Below, in pieces: positions 57,039-64,000 of a stretch of 64,000 nucleotides of DNA. The notes under the pieces were generated by a model. That model was not told where the DNA came from. It ran no database searches and worked only from the letters and a program-made list of their open reading frames with translations. Source of the DNA: VXNE01 sp965261535 (GTDB lineage Bacteria; Pseudomonadota; Gammaproteobacteria; Pseudomonadales; Azotimanducaceae); assembly GCA_965261535.1 (NCBI GenBank), contig OZ253469.1:310001-374000 (forward strand), read 5' to 3'. Within the stretch, counting starts at the first letter, position 1; each line of letters begins with the position of its first letter. The translations under genes and the position numbers were made by a program.

Positions 57039-58115
57039 TCACACGTGGAGCCACTCCCAAGCGTAGCGTTCCACGTACGTTGCGGAAACGGAGCCGTAGC
57101 CGGGTTCCGGATTGCGCGGGTCCGAGCGGTTGCCCGAGGCGCCCCACCCGGTGCCCCAGCTGTTGCGAATGACGAAGTGGCCTCCATTGGGCTCGGCAGG
57201 GTTCGGTACGAAGCCGGTGATGCAGACGGCATGACCGCCGACGACGGTGGCTGTGGCGGGCGGATTAAGCACGACGCCGCGACTAAGACCTACGGAGGAG
57301 TTCCAGTTGTGCTGGTTGGGGTTGGCCGGCGAACCGAAGACGGGAAGGGACACCGCCGTGGGGGTATCGCTGGCAATGCTGGCGTGGATGGCGGCGGCGG
57401 TGCCGCCGCTGTAGTGCGTGGTCACGGTGGTGCGGAAGACGGCATCGGATACCGCTTGGGGCGAGGGGCTGGCGCCGCCCTGGAAGGAACCGGGACCGGG
57501 GGGAATGGGCACTCTGCTATAGGGGCAGAGCGCTTCCGTGCATATGCCGTCGTGTGCGAGGGCGTCGCGCGCGAAGTTGAGCCATGTTCCGTCGGCCGTG
57601 GGGTCCCCGTCGTGGTGATCTTTGATCGCCCAGTAGAGGAACTGTTCGGAAAGGTCGGTGGCTTGGGAGAGGCTGATCTCCCGGCATGCGGTGGCAGCGA
57701 AGGCAACGCAGGTGCCCCGGGGATTCTGGTCCCGGACCGGCCAGTTCGGCATACGCATATCGACAGCGGAAAACGAGGGAGCGGCGGCGGCGGGCGGCGG
57801 GGCGCCGAGGGAAGGCACGGCCAAGGTCAGGCCGATGGAATGGCGAGCGCCGACATTGGGTTGTAGGGCTCCGAGGGCCGGGATGAAGTCATCTTGGCCG
57901 GGGTTGGCGCGGGAGGAAAGTTGAACGCCGTGTTGGGCGGCCATCTGGACGGCGAGGTTGGAAAGATGGGGAATACGCACATCTATGGTTGCCAGTTCGG
58001 GATACGTCTCCACGAGAGATTGGAGTTCGTCGGCGTCGAGGGGGTTGGCCTGCGAGAGCACTGCTTGCTCGAGTGGTGTGAGGTTCGTGCTGATTTGTTC
58101 AAGGAAGGCGTTCAT
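57039..58115 (-). CDS. C1A papain-like cysteine protease
   Basis: A 358-residue peptidase of the papain family. The oxyanion/nucleophile site is RDQNPRGTCVAFAATAC (Cys136), histidine GGHAVCITGF (His295), asparagine VIRNSWGTGWG (Asn318). A 100-residue N-terminal region precedes, with no signal peptide, so it is probably cytoplasmic. ATG at 58115 follows a helical start (NAFLEQISTNLTPLEQAVL). It is carried inside the inverted-arm element together with a small protein. Confidence 0.85.
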   Translation of the reverse strand: MNAFLEQISTNLTPLEQAVLSQANPLDADELQSLVETYPELATIDVRIPHLSNLAVQMAAQHGVQLSSRANPGQDDFIPALGALQPNVGARHSIGLTLAVPSLGAPPPAAAAPSFSAVDMRMPNWPVRDQNPRGTCVAFAATACREISLSQATDLSEQFLYWAIKDHHDGDPTADGTWLNFARDALAHDGICTEALCPYSRVPIPPGPGSFQGGASPSPQAVSDAVFRTTVTTHYSGGTAAAIHASIASDTPTAVSLPVFGSPANPNQHNWNSSVGLSRGVVLNPPATATVVGGHAVCITGFVPNPAEPNGGHFVIRNSWGTGWGASGNRSDPRNPEPGYGSVSATYVERYAWEWLHV

Positions 58116-58150
58116 GCGCTTGTGTGTGGGTCCCAGATAGAGACTCTGAT

Positions 58151-58558
58151 TCAGAGTAGACCTGAATGGTGCATGACGACAAGGTGTCTTTTCCAAGTGT
58201 CTTTTCCGGGCTCGGCCCGGCGGCGCGCGGACAGACGCCGTTCACAGAGCGCATCGCTCACCTCGATCAGTTCCCGCGCGAGCGCCCGCAGGCGTTGGCA
58301 CTCCTCGACCTGGCGCCGCGTCTCTTCGACGGCCGAGGCTGGCACGGCGAGGCTGTGCATCCTGCCCTCGATGAGCTGCGAAATCGACCATTGCGGTCCA
58401 TGGCCCGGGTGGCCCTCGGCGGCACAGTGGCGGTTTGGCTTGCCGCACTTGCGGTGGCGCGACTTCAGCGATCCCGGTCGAAGATCGCCAATGGCGGCGA
58501 TGGCATCGAGAAGGTCTTGCCGGCGGGCCTCAAGGGCCACCAAATCAGATTCTGGCAT
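58151..58558 (-). CDS. DUF6788 transposon-associated protein
   Basis: A 135-residue protein: DLVALEARRQDLLDAIAAIG, SRHRKCGKPNRHCAAEGHPG, HGPQWSISQLIEGRMHSL and EECQRLRALARELIEVSDAL. It has the Cys-x-x-x-x-x-Cys core of DUF6788. Such genes sit just ahead of transposases of ISKra4-like groups and help their transposition. Here no transposase follows; the papain-like protease does. Its first ten codons are duplicated at the other end of the element. Confidence 0.8.
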   Translation of the reverse strand: MPESDLVALEARRQDLLDAIAAIGDLRPGSLKSRHRKCGKPNRHCAAEGHPGHGPQWSISQLIEGRMHSLAVPASAVEETRRQVEECQRLRALARELIEVSDALCERRLSARRRAEPGKDTWKRHLVVMHHSGLL

Positions 58559-58837
58559 CGTTCGCCCCGGATAGTCTGAAATATTTATTACATGTCAGAC
58601 AAACCCGCCGGACGGCAGTCGCCCTGAAGCCGTCCCCAATCCCCATAAATCTGACGTGCACCCCTTCGATTTGTCCGCAGTTGACAACGTTGTCATTTCA
58701 GGCTTACCGTGGACGCCTCATCACGTTCGAGGGGGACCGCGGTGATGGTTTCCATCCTGACCAAGCGCTTCGTATCCATTGCAGCCGCTACTCGCACGCG
58801 GGCTGGGTACCGCCAACCTGCCGAGGTTCGGCGCAGC

Positions 58838-61800
58838 ATGATGGCGAGTCATCTTCGAACGTGTGTCTGGGCGCTCGTGGCGACGTTCGTGCTCGTCGCC
58901 TGCAGCGGCGGCAACGACAACGCGGCCAAGGGCGGCAATCAGCCTTCGGTCCCTCTGACCCCCAAGGGCTGGAACCTGGTCTGGTCGGACGAGTTCGGCG
59001 GCGCACTCGACACCTCCAAGTGGAATATACAGACCGGCGACGGCACCGCCGAGGGCATTCCGGGCTGGGGCAACAACGAGTTGCAGAGCTACCAGGCGGA
59101 CAACATCTCCGTCGCAGACGGCAATCTCATCATCACGGCCAGGCAGGAGGCGGCTGACGGCCGAACGCACACCTCCGGGCGCATCAATACGGCCGGCAAG
59201 CTGGACATGCAGTACGGCCGCATCGAGGCGAGCATTCAGGCGGCCGGGGGCCAGGGAATGTGGTCCGCGTTTTGGATGCTGCCCACCGATTCGGCCTACG
59301 GCACCTGGGCCGCCGGCGGCGAGATCGACATCATGGAGGTGTTCTCGCGCGACCCGAGCCCCTTCACCCAGGCCGCGGCGCACTACGGCATGGCGTGGCC
59401 GCTCAACACCTTCAACTACGCGAAGCACATGGAGGTGGATCCGGCCGACGGCTTCCACCTCTACGCCCTGGAGTGGGACGCACAGGAGATCCGCTGGTTC
59501 GTGGACGGGACGCACTACCACACCGTCAGGAACTCGACCTACTGGAACTACTACAGGGATGCCGCGACGAACGCGCACGTCGCGGGCGCCGACTCGGCGC
59601 CGTTCGACCGGCCGTTCCACCTGCTGCTCAATCTCGCGGTGGGCGGAAATCTGCCCGGCGCTCCCACGGCCGACGCGCTGCCCGGAGAACTCCTCGTCGA
59701 CTACGTGCGCGTCTACGAGTGCACCATCGATACCGATACCGGCACAGGTTGCGACGGCTTTACGGACTACACGGATCCCTCCGTCACGCCGCCGGCGCCC
59801 GACAACGTTTTCCGCGCGGTCTACGACCTCTACGTCGATGCGGTCGGGCCGCTTACGTTCCCGAACGCCGAAGACAGCGTGGCGCTCGACTTCGGCGTCT
59901 ACGACGCGGGCGGCGCGCTCGCGCTCTCGGAAGTCGATGCCGGCGACCGCGGCATGGTGATCGATGTCAACACCTCCGGCGGCGGCAACATTTCCATATT
60001 TCCCGCGAACCTCGCCAGACAGACCCTTTTCGGCATGGGCAGCGCGTCTGACCCCGGCGGCTACGCGGGCGAAGTGCAGTTCGACCTGTACATATTCGGC
60101 GACGAGACCAACGCGGCGAGCAGCCTGCAGGTCAAGCTCGACAGCGGCTTCCCGGACCTCGGCTTCGTCGATCTGCCGGTCGATACGCTGACCAGGAATG
60201 CGTGGACGACCATCACCGTGCAGATCAGCGACATTGCGCACAACGCGGGCAACTTCGGCGGCGGTCCCGTCGACCTCGACCGGGTGCTGAGCCTCTTCGT
60301 GCTCGAACCGACCAGCCACGCCCATGTGCGGGTCGACAACATCCGGATCATCTGCGGCCACGTCGGCGACGCCGATTGCGGCATTATGCCCCCCGCTCCG
60401 CCTCCGCCGGCGGCGGGCGAACCGCAGCCTGTCTACATCGACGCGGTCGACCGGGTTTGGGACGGGAGCATCAACGCCGCCGACTCCGGTACGGGCTGGG
60501 TCAACTATACGGACGGCACCAACCCCAACAACAAGGTGCAGTGGAGCGAGATCGCCGCCGGCGATCCGGCCCGAGGCCAGATCCTCGAAGTGAGTTTCTC
60601 CGAGGGCGAAGCGTTCGGCGTGTGGTTCATCCAGTCGAGCATGGGCGTCGACCTGGGTGCCTACGCGCCCGGCACGGTGAGCTTCGACATCAAGGTGGAC
60701 GACTACGGCGACAACGACGCCGGCATGACCATGAAGATCGACTGCATCTTCCCCTGCACCAGCGGCGACCAGGGCATCGGCAAGGTCGGGGACGGTGACT
60801 GGGAGACTGTAGAGGTGCCTGTAGCGCAGTTGTTGGGCGGCGGACTGAACCTCGCTACGGTCAATACCGGCATCGTCATATTCCCGACGAGCCAGAGCAG
60901 CGCCCTCACCTTCCAACTCGACAACGTCCAGTGGCTGCCGGGCGATGGGCCGAACGGTGGCGGTGGCGGCGGTGCCGTCGAACTGTACGGCGACAGCGTC
61001 GCGGAAGGCTGGTTCCTGTGGGACTGCTGCGGCGGCGCCACCTTCGGCGAGGTTGACGACGACGCCGAACACGGGCGCGTGGTCGAACTGGCCTTCGGGG
61101 CGACCGGCACGGTCACAGGATTCCAGGCGACCGAAGGCGTCGATGTCAGCGCGCTCGCCTCCGGCACCCTGGAGTTCGACTTCAAGGAGGTATCACCGCC
61201 GCCGGCGGGCTCGGTCTGGCGGCTGAAACTCGAGAGCAGCACCACCTCGACCGCGGTCGAGGTGGTGCTGACCCACGCGGAGAACCCCGAGCCGGGGGCG
61301 GACTGGCAGCATTACAGCTTCACCCTGAGCGGAGACCTCGCCGGGCTGGATCTCAGCGACGTGAAGCTGGTGATGATCTTCCCCGACTGGGCCAACGCCG
61401 ACGGCGCGGTGGGACGGATCGACAACGTCCGCTTCGTGCCCGACGCGGCGGAGATCGAACTCTATGGAGACGCCCCCGCGGAAGGCTGGTTCCTCTGGGA
61501 CTGCTGCGGCGCCGCGACCTTCGGCGAGGTCGACGACGACGAGGAGCACGGCAGCGTGATCGAACTGTCATTCGGTTCCGGGGGCACCGTGACCGGCTTG
61601 CAGGCAACCGCCGGTCTGGATGCCAGCGCAATGGCTGGCGGGACACTGGAGTTCGACTTCAAGCAGGTGTCGCCGCCGCCCGATGGCTCGCAGTGGCATG
61701 TCAAGCTCGAGAGCAGCGGAGCGGCAACCGCGGTCGACATCCTGATGACGGCCGGCGGCAATCCGACCCCGCGCGCCGACTGGCAAACATACAGCTTCGA

Positions 61801-61927
61801 CCTCGACATCGAATTGGCCGGGATCGACATTTCGGATCTAAAACTGGTGCTGTTCTTCCCCGATTGGGAGAACGCCAACGGCGCCGTGGCGCGCATCGAC
61901 AACATTCGCCTGGTACAGGCGCTATAG
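58838..61927 (+). CDS. GH16 beta-glucanase lipoprotein with tandem C-terminal modules
   Basis: A 1029-residue extracellular enzyme. Lipobox LVAC (Cys22) of a lipoprotein leader. GH16 catalytic domain 45-300, with GGEIDIMEVF (E162, D164, E167) as nucleophile and acid-base. C-terminal: an ExoP-type module (DNVFRAVYDLYVDAVGPLTF), a second (QPVYIDAVDRVWDGSINAA), then two near-identical modules each with EGWFLWDCCG and TFGEVDDD (60983-61440 and 61460-61920). They likely bind glucan. It probably cuts laminarin-like beta-1,3-glucan. The first ATG at 58709 is 43 codons earlier; 58838 gives a good signal. Confidence 0.9.
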   Translation: MMASHLRTCVWALVATFVLVACSGGNDNAAKGGNQPSVPLTPKGWNLVWSDEFGGALDTSKWNIQTGDGTAEGIPGWGNNELQSYQADNISVADGNLIITARQEAADGRTHTSGRINTAGKLDMQYGRIEASIQAAGGQGMWSAFWMLPTDSAYGTWAAGGEIDIMEVFSRDPSPFTQAAAHYGMAWPLNTFNYAKHMEVDPADGFHLYALEWDAQEIRWFVDGTHYHTVRNSTYWNYYRDAATNAHVAGADSAPFDRPFHLLLNLAVGGNLPGAPTADALPGELLVDYVRVYECTIDTDTGTGCDGFTDYTDPSVTPPAPDNVFRAVYDLYVDAVGPLTFPNAEDSVALDFGVYDAGGALALSEVDAGDRGMVIDVNTSGGGNISIFPANLARQTLFGMGSASDPGGYAGEVQFDLYIFGDETNAASSLQVKLDSGFPDLGFVDLPVDTLTRNAWTTITVQISDIAHNAGNFGGGPVDLDRVLSLFVLEPTSHAHVRVDNIRIICGHVGDADCGIMPPAPPPPAAGEPQPVYIDAVDRVWDGSINAADSGTGWVNYTDGTNPNNKVQWSEIAAGDPARGQILEVSFSEGEAFGVWFIQSSMGVDLGAYAPGTVSFDIKVDDYGDNDAGMTMKIDCIFPCTSGDQGIGKVGDGDWETVEVPVAQLLGGGLNLATVNTGIVIFPTSQSSALTFQLDNVQWLPGDGPNGGGGGGAVELYGDSVAEGWFLWDCCGGATFGEVDDDAEHGRVVELAFGATGTVTGFQATEGVDVSALASGTLEFDFKEVSPPPAGSVWRLKLESSTTSTAVEVVLTHAENPEPGADWQHYSFTLSGDLAGLDLSDVKLVMIFPDWANADGAVGRIDNVRFVPDAAEIELYGDAPAEGWFLWDCCGAATFGEVDDDEEHGSVIELSFGSGGTVTGLQATAGLDASAMAGGTLEFDFKQVSPPPDGSQWHVKLESSGAATAVDILMTAGGNPTPRADWQTYSFDLDIELAGIDISDLKLVLFFPDWENANGAVARIDNIRLVQAL

Positions 61928-61942
61928 CGGCAGGTGGACGAG

Positions 61943-64000
61943 ATGGAGCGAAACACAATGCAGATCGCAGTTCACAGGGCTCTTGTAACGCTGGCTTCGG
62001 CTTCCCTGGCCCTCGCGTCGTTCCCAAGCGCTGGCGAAGAGGCGGCGGATGAGTCCGAAGCTCAAGCGGGCACTTATATCGAAGAGGTCGTCGTCACCGT
62101 CGAGCGGCGCGAACAGAACCTTCAGGATCTGGGCGTGACCGCCTACAGCTTCCAGGGCGACGACCTCAAGATGCAGGGCGTTCAGGACCTCACCGACCTG
62201 AGCGAACTGGCACCCGGCCTCGAGATCGGCAACAAGGGCGGCAACGTCGAGGTGTGGATCCGCGGAGTCGGATCCTCCAACAACACGGAGTTGGGCGATC
62301 CGGCGGCGGCGACGCACCTGGATGGCGTCTACATTCCACGCACGGCCGGCATCGGCTCCGCTTTCTTCGACATCGGCCGGGTGGAAGTCAACGTTGGCCC
62401 CCAGGGCACCCTGCGCGGACGCAACGCCACCGCCGGCTCCGTCAACATCATTCCCTGGCGGCCGGGGCTCGGCCGCACGGAATTCGCGCTCGAAGCAGAG
62501 ATGGGCGACTACGACATGCAGGTCTTCCGGGGCGTGGCCAACCTGCCCCTGGGCGAGAACGCGGCCGTGCGCCTGGCGGGCTATTCCCTCGAGCACGCCT
62601 CGTACTACAACGACGTGGGCCCCCTCGACCTCGACACGGCGGAGGCCCAGGACAATGTGGGCTACCGCTTACAGTTTCTCTACGACGTGAGCGACCGGCT
62701 GAGCATTCTCCTCGCGTTCGACAGCGTGCACGAACAGGGCAGCGGCTGGACCGGCACGAACTACGCGAACCCGCTCGGCAACGGCATCAACCCCGAGGAC
62801 ATCGAGGATCCCCGAGACGTCTACGCCCGGGCGTTCGCGCCGATCCTCGACACCACGCACTGGGGCGCGAAGCTCGAAGTCACCTACGACTTCGACTGGG
62901 GGACGCTCGAATACACGGGAAGCCGGCGCGACCTCGTGTACGACTACGACGCGGCGACGCCGCTGTCGCCGGATTGGCGCGGTGTGGCCGATACCCTGCA
63001 GCCGGTGGACGAGACATTCGATAACTGGTCCCGGTTCCAATTCATCACCGACAGCGTCTCGAACATCCAGGAACTGCGCTTCTTCGGTGACACGGGTCCC
63101 TGGACCTGGACGGCGGGGCTGTTCTGGTTCAAGGAGGACCAGTACACGTTCCTGGGTTCGGCGGGAGACCGCGGGCTGTTCTTCCAGGGCGTCGAGTTCA
63201 ACCAGCCGAATACGGACTCGAGTTCCGCGTCGATCTACAGCGATGTCACCTACCATCTCACCGACATCACGCGCTTGACGGTGGGCCTGCGCTTCACCGA
63301 CGAAGAGAAGTCCCGCGTCGGCGTGAACGCGCGCTACGCCTTCGCCATCGGCGGACGGAACTTCTCCTGCTGCGGCGGCGTGCGCCTCGGCACCGAGGGT
63401 TTCCAATTCGCCGCCCGCGACCGCACGATCTTCAACCCCGACACAGATAACAACGGCACGGTATCCGACGAGGAGTACCTCGCGTTCTACTACGACGGCA
63501 TCGCCCGGTTCGGTACCCGGGACAACGTCGAGGCCACTTTCGCGAAGGGAACCTACGGCGGCGGCGCGGCGCAGGAGGACAAGGTGCCCTGCGTCGATAC
63601 CCTGAACCAGGACGACTTCTACTGCCCGCCCGACGGCCTCTACAGTTTCATCGCGATCATCAACCCGCAAACCTCCATCACGCCGCAGTTCGGCGAGATG
63701 GAGAACGACTTCGTGGACTGGCGCGCGCGCATCGAACACGCCTTCGACGGCTCGCTCGGCTACTTCATGATCTCCACCGGCCACAAGTCGGGGGGCTTCA
63801 ACGACACCTTCGCCGCCGAAACCGGCCTGCCGGTAGCGCCGACCTACGACGAGGAGCAGGTCCTCGTCTACGAGGCGGGATGGAAGAACGAGTTCGACCT
63901 CGGCGGCGTGCCGACGCGGTTCAACGCCTCGGGGTTCTACTACGACTACACCGACCAGGTGTTCACGTCGCTCCTGTCCGTGGAGCAGGCGCTGGACTTC
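61943..64000 (+). CDS. TonB-dependent outer membrane receptor (N-terminal part)
   Basis: At least 686 residues, cut by the window end. Signal peptide (MQIAVHRALVTLASASLALA), TonB box EEVVVTVERREQNLQDLGVT, plug domain (LAPGLEIGNKGGNVEVWIRG, TLRGRNATAGSVNII) and beta-barrel strands with aromatic ends. SusC-like systems aside, in proteobacteria such receptors import glycan fragments or siderophores. It starts 15 bases after the GH16 gene, so a glucan-uptake role is likely. ATG 61943 or 61958. Confidence 0.9.
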   Translation, partial: MERNTMQIAVHRALVTLASASLALASFPSAGEEAADESEAQAGTYIEEVVVTVERREQNLQDLGVTAYSFQGDDLKMQGVQDLTDLSELAPGLEIGNKGGNVEVWIRGVGSSNNTELGDPAAATHLDGVYIPRTAGIGSAFFDIGRVEVNVGPQGTLRGRNATAGSVNIIPWRPGLGRTEFALEAEMGDYDMQVFRGVANLPLGENAAVRLAGYSLEHASYYNDVGPLDLDTAEAQDNVGYRLQFLYDVSDRLSILLAFDSVHEQGSGWTGTNYANPLGNGINPEDIEDPRDVYARAFAPILDTTHWGAKLEVTYDFDWGTLEYTGSRRDLVYDYDAATPLSPDWRGVADTLQPVDETFDNWSRFQFITDSVSNIQELRFFGDTGPWTWTAGLFWFKEDQYTFLGSAGDRGLFFQGVEFNQPNTDSSSASIYSDVTYHLTDITRLTVGLRFTDEEKSRVGVNARYAFAIGGRNFSCCGGVRLGTEGFQFAARDRTIFNPDTDNNGTVSDEEYLAFYYDGIARFGTRDNVEATFAKGTYGGGAAQEDKVPCVDTLNQDDFYCPPDGLYSFIAIINPQTSITPQFGEMENDFVDWRARIEHAFDGSLGYFMISTGHKSGGFNDTFAAETGLPVAPTYDEEQVLVYEAGWKNEFDLGGVPTRFNASGFYYDYTDQVFTSLLSVEQALDF

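Larger units (their letters stand above)
56011..58664. mobile_element. Composite element with about 137-bp inverted arms
   Basis: A 2654-bp unit bounded by inverted arms of 138 bp (56011-56148) and 136 bp (58529-58664), beginning GGGGTGCACGTCAGATTTAT. Each arm includes the same 5' region and the first ten codons (M-P/Q-ESDLVALE). The right arm continues into a DUF6788 gene, the left into an ATPase fragment. DUF6788 genes usually precede transposases; none is present. The arms resemble two copies of one transposon end rather than true termini. Flanks read CGATTT on the left and TTCGATTT on the right. Confidence 0.8.

Noticed and set aside
58721..61072. A 783-codon open frame on the minus strand
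   Set aside because: It is the reverse of the GH16 gene, rich in Val, Arg and Asp as GC-rich shadows are, and has no domains.

Overview
The window is GC-rich bacterial DNA, most likely from a Gram-negative, probably gammaproteobacterial and environmental or host-associated organism. This is inferred from a TonB-dependent receptor, a Tat-type signal, lipoprotein signals, a RimK cluster, IS66 and IS3 elements, and a run of sugar-acid, sulfatase and glycosidase genes. It looks like chromosome with a high load of mobile DNA and gene decay. Many genes carry a single frameshift or stop, so some of the decay could be sequencing error, but the repeats, target-site duplications and truncations cannot be explained that way.

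Layout. 1-10.2 kb is an accessory island: two different hsdM remnants, a PLD-type nuclease-like gene, five toxin-antitoxin type loci (two HTH antitoxin copies, a higA stub, Xre-RES, BrnT-BrnA), a DUF2188 gene, decayed copies of an NCPFD...ELGLD protein, a 317-bp MITE with perfect 5-bp target duplications, and a frameshifted tyrosine integrase. 10.5-15.1 kb has a ydbS-ydbT pair of PH-domain membrane proteins, a steroid-5-alpha-reductase-like protein, a GNAT and a dispersed repeat. 15.3-17.6 kb is an IS66-type element bounded by 17-bp perfect inverted repeats, with an adenine-methyltransferase gene ahead of tnpC. 17.6-23 kb contains a PhyH fragment, a tRNA-Asn 3' fragment, an ICMT-like methyltransferase, a DUF433-DUF5615 module, and several truncated genes.

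23.9-27.4 kb is a tightly coupled cluster (retropepsin-like protease, RimK ATP-grasp ligase, AspA/AstE deacylase, MscS channel), followed by an AgrE/ArgZ-like arginine dihydrolase fused to a LOR/SDH-type domain. Parts of this region are duplicated: a second GFA gene at 27.6 kb, and a collapsed copy at 34.0-34.7 kb that fuses the protease to the RimK tail and to the arginine enzyme tail. A DEAD-box helicase and a complete IS3-family element (3-bp target duplication) lie between.

34.8-55.5 kb is metabolic: sodium/solute symporter, secreted subtilase with a free-standing prodomain-like partner, D-aminoacylase-type amidohydrolase, GH109 enzyme, transaldolase, SDR, VOC protein, broken aldo/keto reductase, sulfatase, oligopeptide-binding protein and a mandelate-racemase-family dehydratase. 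The genes suggest uptake and breakdown of amino-sugar, sulfated-sugar and sugar-acid compounds. Two toxin-antitoxin loci (higBA with a stop in higA, and phd-vapC) are scattered among them.

55.7-58.7 kb holds a second MITE abutting a 2.65-kb element with about 137-bp inverted arms. Each arm carries the same start region: one arm starts an intact DUF6788 gene, the other has captured an AAA ATPase fragment with a mutated Walker A lysine. A papain-like protease and a small protein lie inside. 58.8-64 kb carries a GH16 lipoprotein and the beginning of a TonB-dependent receptor, a likely beta-glucan uptake pair.
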